The notes under the pieces were generated by a model. The model did no database searches and was not told where the DNA came from. It was given only the letters and a program-made list of their open reading frames with translations. Positions 18,358 to 22,614 of a stretch of 22,614 bases of DNA are shown in pieces. The stretch covers positions 1-22,614 of the forward strand of contig DASRZM010000019.1 of NCBI GenBank assembly GCA_035686365.1, in the 5' to 3' direction. Origin of the DNA: DASRZM01 sp035686365 (lineage in GTDB: Bacteria > Pseudomonadota > Gammaproteobacteria > Xanthomonadales > Xanthomonadaceae). The position numbers and the translations under genes are program-made. The number at the start of each line of letters is the position of its first letter. Within the stretch, counting starts at the first letter, position 1.

Positions 18358-18369
18358 GCCGGGCCCGGC
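18358..18369. other. 12-bp GC palindrome before the ferritin-like gene
   Basis: GCCGGGCCCGGC is a perfect palindrome 28 bp upstream of the ferritin-like start codon. It could be an element end, an operator or chance in high-GC DNA. Confidence 0.25.
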
Positions 18370-18397
18370 CCGGCACGAAGCTACGGAGCGACGCGAG

Positions 18398-19027
18398 ATG
18401 GCAAAGCACGAGTACGACCGGGCCCAGCTACAAGAACTGCTCTACCAGGCGCTGGAAACCGAGATCGGCGGGATCGATGTCTACGAAACCGCCCTGACCT
18501 GCGCGGTCAACGAGGACCTGCGCCAGGAATGGAAGGAGTACCTCGAGCAGACCCGCACACACCGCGAGGTGCTGCTGAACGTCTTTTCCGACCTGGGCCT
18601 GGACCCGGAACGGCAGACGCCGGGGCGCAAAGTCGTGGCGCACCTGGGCAAGTCGCTGGTGCAGGCGATGGAGATGGCCAAGGCCGCGGGCGATCCGACC
18701 CTCGCGGAACTTGTCTCAGGCGAGTGCGTGGTGCTGGCCGAGACCAAGGACCACCTGAACTGGGAACTGATCGGCCTGGTCGCTGAAAAGGGCAAGGGCG
18801 AGGCCACCAAGGTGCTCAAGGCCGCCTACGATGCGGTGGAACAGGACGAGGACCACCACCTGTACCACACCACTGGATTCACCCGCGAACTGTGGATCGA
18901 TTCGCTCGGCCTGCCCGCGGTGCTGCCGCCGCCGGAGGAGCGCAAGAACGTCGAGACGGCGATTGGCGCTTCGCGCGCGGAGCACAAGCGAGACGAGATG
19001 CTGCGCTCGCGCAAGACGGCCCACTGA
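18398..19027 (+). CDS. ferritin-like-fold (diiron-type) protein
   Basis: A 209-residue, almost wholly helical, charged protein with a four-helix ferritin-like pattern. Candidate carboxylate/histidine ligands recur in register: E20/E22 (ALETEIGG), E50 with H55 (LEQTRTH), E109 and E115-H119 (ECVVLAETKDH), and E148 with D152-H153-H154 (EQDEDHH). It resembles bacterial proteins annotated only as ferritin-like domain-containing; iron storage, peroxidation chemistry or DNA protection are all possible. ATG 18398 is preceded by GGAG (18385-18388); an upstream in-frame extension to 18317 is low-complexity and unlikely. Proximity to katE fits oxidative-stress defence. Confidence 0.75.
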   Translation: MAKHEYDRAQLQELLYQALETEIGGIDVYETALTCAVNEDLRQEWKEYLEQTRTHREVLLNVFSDLGLDPERQTPGRKVVAHLGKSLVQAMEMAKAAGDPTLAELVSGECVVLAETKDHLNWELIGLVAEKGKGEATKVLKAAYDAVEQDEDHHLYHTTGFTRELWIDSLGLPAVLPPPEERKNVETAIGASRAEHKRDEMLRSRKTAH

Positions 19028-19192
19028 CGAAGGGTGCCGATCGCGGGTCGAAGTCGGCGGAACGTGCGCTCGGACGCCGGACTGGTTGAAGTAAATTCAG
19101 CCTGCCGCGGTGCGCTGTGCGAGCCAGTGATCTGAGCGCCGGCTTCGCCCAATTTCCCAGCCCGCCCTATGCCCAGCTTCCACGGCAGCGCC

Positions 19193-20356
19193 ATGGAAAT
19201 CTTTTTCCGTCTGGTCCTGGGCGCGTGTTCGCTCGCGCTGGTGTTCGCGACGCTCCTGCCGCTGCTTCATGGCAGCACATGGTGGATCCGCATCTTCGAC
19301 TTTCCGCGCATGCAGATTGCCGTGCTGCTTGCGGTTGCGCTGGCGGGCTACGGCTGGATCCACCTCCAGGCCGGACTGCAGATATCAGACATGGCGCTGG
19401 CCGGGGCGGTGGGCCTGGCGCTGGGCCTGCAGCTTTTCTTCATCGCTCCCTACACACCCCTGTATCCCAAGCAGATGCAGGCAAGCCTTGCGGAGAACGA
19501 CGACAACCGCCTGTCGTTGTTCATCTACAACGTGCTCCATGACAACCGGGAAGTGGAGCCACTGCGCCGTCTCATCCGCGAAACCGATCCTGATGTCATC
19601 CTGCTCAGCGAACCAACGCCATGGTGGCTCGCGCAACTCGATGGTCTCGAGAAGGACTACCCGCACACCATGCTTGCGCCGCAGGAGAACGACTATGGGA
19701 TGCTTCTGTATTCCCGGTTCGAGCTGATCGATCCCGAGGTCCGCTTTCTGGTCGAGCCGAAGATTCCCTCGTTTCGCGTCAAGGTTCGATTGCGGTCCGG
19801 GCAGGTCGTGACCTTGTATGGCGTGCACCCCCGACCACCCGGTGCCGAGCGTCAGGAGCCCCAGGCAGCTGGCGCAGGCGGAGAAGGCGACGCAGGTGTT
19901 TCGGAAGGTGACGCCGGCAAAGCCGACGTCGGCGAGCGCGTGGACGCCGACAAACGCGATGCCGAGCTGCTGCTGGTGGCGAAGGAAACTGCAGAAGGCA
20001 TGGATGGACCGGTCATTGTCGGCGGCGACTTCAACGACGTTGCGTGGTCGCACACCACGCGCCTGTTCCAGCGGATCGGCGGTTTGCTCGACCCGCGGAT
20101 CGGCCGGGGCCTGTACAACTCCTTCGACGCCCGAAATCCGGTCATGCGCTACCCGCTGGATCACGTCTTCGCATCCGGGCACTTCCGCTTCGTCGAACTG
20201 CGCCGGCTTCCTGCCATCGGTTCGGATCACTTTCCCATGCTCGTGGTCCTCGACTTCGATCCCACCGCCGTCGTGTCGCGCGAAGAACCCGAAGCCGATG
20301 CCGGCGACAAGGAAGAAGCGGACGACGCGATCACCGAAGGGACGTCGGGGGATTGA
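19193..20356 (+). CDS. membrane-anchored endonuclease/exonuclease/phosphatase-fold hydrolase
   Basis: A 387-residue protein: three N-terminal membrane helices (about 5-25, 40-58, 66-88) then an EEP domain, probably periplasmic. EEP active-site elements are present: N113 (FIYNVLHDN), E140 (LLSEPTP), H212 (YGVHPRPP), D279/N281 (GGDFNDVAW) and D345-H346 (GSDHFPM). This superfamily includes DNases, phosphatases and phospholipases; the substrate is unknown. An insertion rich in Gly/Ala/Glu/Asp (about 218-253) interrupts the fold between HPRPP and DAELLL, and the C-terminus is an acidic tail (363-387). The start at 19193 gives a short cytosolic lead before helix 1; ATG 19169 would add eight residues. 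Neither has a Shine-Dalgarno. It converges on katE, with a 128-bp gap showing no clear terminator. Confidence 0.82.
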   Translation: MEIFFRLVLGACSLALVFATLLPLLHGSTWWIRIFDFPRMQIAVLLAVALAGYGWIHLQAGLQISDMALAGAVGLALGLQLFFIAPYTPLYPKQMQASLAENDDNRLSLFIYNVLHDNREVEPLRRLIRETDPDVILLSEPTPWWLAQLDGLEKDYPHTMLAPQENDYGMLLYSRFELIDPEVRFLVEPKIPSFRVKVRLRSGQVVTLYGVHPRPPGAERQEPQAAGAGGEGDAGVSEGDAGKADVGERVDADKRDAELLLVAKETAEGMDGPVIVGGDFNDVAWSHTTRLFQRIGGLLDPRIGRGLYNSFDARNPVMRYPLDHVFASGHFRFVELRRLPAIGSDHFPMLVVLDFDPTAVVSREEPEADAGDKEEADDAITEGTSGD

Positions 20357-20484
20357 AGCCGCAGGTGCTGTCCACTGCGAACTCGAAACGCGTTGACGCC
20401 AGCGGCGAAATGGCGACCCCTGTTTCGGTTCAGTCGGCGGCGGGCGCGCTCTTGTCCTCGAAGCCGTGCCCGTCGCCGCGCGCA

Positions 20485-22614
20485 CTACACCCGCGGCGGA
20501 TCGGTCTCGCGCGCCCAGTGGCGGTGCAGCGCCACCGCGGCGATGAAGGCCTTGGCGGTCTTGCCCATGTCCCGTGCACCGGCGAGCAACACGCCCGGAT
20601 CCGCCTTGCCGTCGGGCAACGTCGCCGACACCCCGGCATCGTCGAGCAACCGGCTCGATGCGCCAAGCGCAAGGATCGTCTTGCAGTGTCGGTACTGGCC
20701 CTGGATGAACTCGGTGGTGTGGGCATCGCGGCCGAGCGCCGCCACCGCCTTGGCGCCATCGGGAAGCACCAGCGCGTCGAACAGCACGCCCGGCTCGTTC
20801 TCCAGTGACGCTTCCGCCTCGATCGTCCCACCCCCGGAAGTCCTGAATTGGCCGATGCGCGGCCCGACCAGGCGCGGCGTCGCGCCGGCCTTCAGCAGCG
20901 CCGCCTGCAATGCCGCGATCGATGCGCCATCCACGCCGTCGGCGACCAGCAGCGCGATCTTGCGGGTGCGGATGCCGCCATCGCCGGGTCGCGCGGTCAG
21001 CGACAGCGTCGGCGACGCCTTGACCTCGGCCTTCGGCGGCTTCGCCAGTGCGCGCGGCATCGCCTTGGGCACGGCGATGCCGAGGCCCTCGGCGACGGCC
21101 GCGGCGAGTTTCGGCGAAACATTGACCAGCATCGACACGGTGCGCTCGCGGATCGCCGGCACCGTCACCTTGCTGAGTTCGAAGCGGAACGCGGCGATGA
21201 TGTGCGCCTGCTCGACCGGCGTCTGGCTGTCGAAGAACAGCGTCGCCTGGTTGAAGTGCTCGGCGAACTTTTCCGGCTTGCCGCGCACCTCGTCGTGCTC
21301 GATGGGTTCGGGAAACGACACGAAGCCGGCCGCGCCGGCCTGGAACGGGCAGCCGCCGCCGAGGCTGTTGGGCTCGTAGGAGACGCGGCCGCGATGGATC
21401 GCCTGGCGATGCATGCCGTCGCGCTGGTGGTTGTGCACCGGCGAGATCGGCGCGTTGATCGGCAGCTCGTGGAAGTTCGGCCCCCCCAGCCGCGAGATCT
21501 GGGTGTCGACATACGAGTGGATGCGACCGGCCAGCAGCGGGTCGTTGCTGAAGTCGATGCCGGGCACCACGTGCGCGGTGCAGAACGCGACCTGCTCGGT
21601 CTCGGCAAAGAAATTGTCGGGATTGCGATTGAGCACCATGCGCCCGACCGGCTGCACCGGCACCAGTTCCTCGGGGACGAGCTTGGTCGCATCGAGCACG
21701 TCGAAGCTGAATTTCTCCGCCTGCGCCTCGGTGAACACCTGCAGGCCCATCTCCCATTCCGGATAGGCGCCGGCCTCGATCGCGTCCCACAGGTCGCGGC
21801 GGTGGAAGTCGGGATCGCAGCCGGAAACCTTCACCGCTTCTTCCCAGACCTGCGAGTGGGTGCCCAGCACCGGGTTCCAGTGGAACTTCACGAACACGGA
21901 CTCGCCGGATTCGTTGACCAGCCGGTAGGTGTGCACGCCGAAACCCTGCATCATCCGGTAGCTGCGCGGTATGCCGCGGTCGCTCATCACCCATAGCAGC
22001 ATGTGGGTGGACTCGGGCATCAGCGAGACGAAATCCCACAACGTGTCGTGCGCCGACGCCGCCTGCGGCATGGCGTTGTTCGGCTCCGGCTTCACTGCGT
22101 GCACGAGGTCGGGGAACTTCATCGCGTCCTGGATGAAGAACACCGGGATGTTGTTGCCGACCAGGTCCCAGTTGCCTTCGTCGGTGTAGAACTTCACCGC
22201 GAACCCGCGCACGTCGCGCGCGGTGTCCTTGGAGCCGCGCTCGCCGGCGACGGTCGAGAAGCGCACGAACACCGGCGTGATCTTGCCCGCGGCCTGGAAT
22301 GGCGCCGCGCGGGTCAGGTCGGTCAAAGGCGCGTAGCACTCGAAGTAGCCGTGCGCGCCGGAACCGCGCGCGTGGACGATGCGCTCGGGAATGCGCACGT
22401 GGTCGAAGTGCGTGATCTTTTCACGCAGGATGAAGTCTTCGAGGAGGGTCGGACCGCGCAATCCGGCCTTCAGCGAGTTCTGGTTGTCGCCGACTGCCAC
22501 GCCCTGGTTGGTGGTCATCGCCTGGCCGGTCGCGTCCGACCGGGTGGGTTCCAGCGCGCCGGACTTGGCCGAGTCGTTGAGCTCGCTCAGCGTGCTGGCC
22601 GAGGCTGCCCGCGA
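20485..22614 (-). CDS. katE: catalase HPII (large-subunit clade 2), 5' end beyond the window
   Basis: KatE dismutates hydrogen peroxide with haem. The frame is open to the right edge: 32 codons precede the ATG at 22518 (including STLSELNDSAKSGALEP), so the gene is 5'-truncated by the window. Numbering from M(22518), the catalytic pair is H49 (RIVHARG) and N122 (LVGNNIP), and the haem tyrosine is Y336 (GRIHSYVDTQ). Their spacing (73 and 287) equals that of E. coli HPII H128/N201/Y415. After the catalase core (to about 480) there is a linker and a flavodoxin/DJ-1-like C-terminal domain (IALLVADGVDG to LVLPDGAKAVAALG), typical of clade 2. The position equivalent to HPII His392 is Cys313. It is usually a stationary-phase/RpoS gene; its promoter is outside the window. 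Confidence 0.97.
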   Translation of the reverse strand, partial: SRAASASTLSELNDSAKSGALEPTRSDATGQAMTTNQGVAVGDNQNSLKAGLRGPTLLEDFILREKITHFDHVRIPERIVHARGSGAHGYFECYAPLTDLTRAAPFQAAGKITPVFVRFSTVAGERGSKDTARDVRGFAVKFYTDEGNWDLVGNNIPVFFIQDAMKFPDLVHAVKPEPNNAMPQAASAHDTLWDFVSLMPESTHMLLWVMSDRGIPRSYRMMQGFGVHTYRLVNESGESVFVKFHWNPVLGTHSQVWEEAVKVSGCDPDFHRRDLWDAIEAGAYPEWEMGLQVFTEAQAEKFSFDVLDATKLVPEELVPVQPVGRMVLNRNPDNFFAETEQVAFCTAHVVPGIDFSNDPLLAGRIHSYVDTQISRLGGPNFHELPINAPISPVHNHQRDGMHRQAIHRGRVSYEPNSLGGGCPFQAGAAGFVSFPEPIEHDEVRGKPEKFAEHFNQATLFFDSQTPVEQAHIIAAFRFELSKVTVPAIRERTVSMLVNVSPKLAAAVAEGLGIAVPKAMPRALAKPPKAEVKASPTLSLTARPGDGGIRTRKIALLVADGVDGASIAALQAALLKAGATPRLVGPRIGQFRTSGGGTIEAEASLENEPGVLFDALVLPDGAKAVAALGRDAHTTEFIQGQYRHCKTILALGASSRLLDDAGVSATLPDGKADPGVLLAGARDMGKTAKAFIAAVALHRHWARETDPPRV

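Noticed and set aside
18078..18497. Plus-strand frame across the oxidoreductase-ferritin gap
   Set aside because: No recognisable protein and no ribosome site; the segment is better explained by a minus-strand transposase remnant.
19385..22339. 984-codon open frame on the minus strand across the EEP and katE genes
   Set aside because: It is in a different frame from katE, has Arg/Gly/Ala-rich composition typical of high-GC shadow frames, and overlaps two well-supported genes.

Overview
The window reads as ordinary chromosome from a very GC-rich gammaproteobacterium, most likely of the Xanthomonadaceae/Lysobacteraceae (Lysobacter, Luteimonas or Thermomonas-like). This is an inference from strong GC3 bias, a divergent LysR / aceB-aceA glyoxylate locus, split glycyl-tRNA synthetase genes (glyQ-glyS), a tatABC operon, TATGCT/TATACT -10 boxes, and intergenic spacers packed with REP-like palindromes. 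No rRNA, tRNA, CRISPR array or prophage is visible. I find no convincing undescribed multi-gene system. The novelty lies in repeat architecture, regulatory DNA and small or odd proteins.

Layout. 1-118: palindromic REP-like cluster. 214-984: YgjP/DUF45 zinc metalloprotein. 1064-1091: dispersed palindrome between convergent genes. 1173-3126 (minus): hemH followed by an overlapping alpha/beta hydrolase. 3274-4179: secreted beta-propeller-like protein with a C-terminal sorting signal resembling IPTL/PEP-CTERM. 4256-4942: SYLF-domain lipoprotein. 5017-6979: tatA-tatB-tatC plus an RDD membrane protein, tightly packed. 6980-7267: repeats. 7268-8872 (minus): class I glutamine amidotransferase, then a polytopic membrane protein. 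8995-12038: glyQ-glyS. 12039-12452: a spacer made almost entirely of repeats. 12453-15464 (minus): aceB then aceA, with a paired-palindrome (BIME-like) element between them that supplies the aceB stop codon. 15589-16728: a 57-residue glycine-zipper protein and a CysB-type LysR regulator, divergent from aceB across a short AT-rich segment with an operator-like palindrome.

16774-22614 looks more accessory, with visibly looser codon bias in several genes. It holds a DAO-type FAD oxidoreductase, a decayed IS91-family (Y2) transposase fragment, a ferritin-like diiron-type protein, a membrane-anchored endonuclease/exonuclease/phosphatase-fold protein, and a large-subunit clade-2 catalase (katE) that runs off the right edge. 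The ferritin-like protein and catalase suggest peroxide/iron stress defence.

Functional themes: glyoxylate bypass (AceB makes malate from the glyoxylate released by AceA) under a likely divergent LysR regulator; folded-protein export (Tat); haem synthesis (HemH) and a haem catalase (KatE); glycine charging of tRNA (GlyQS).
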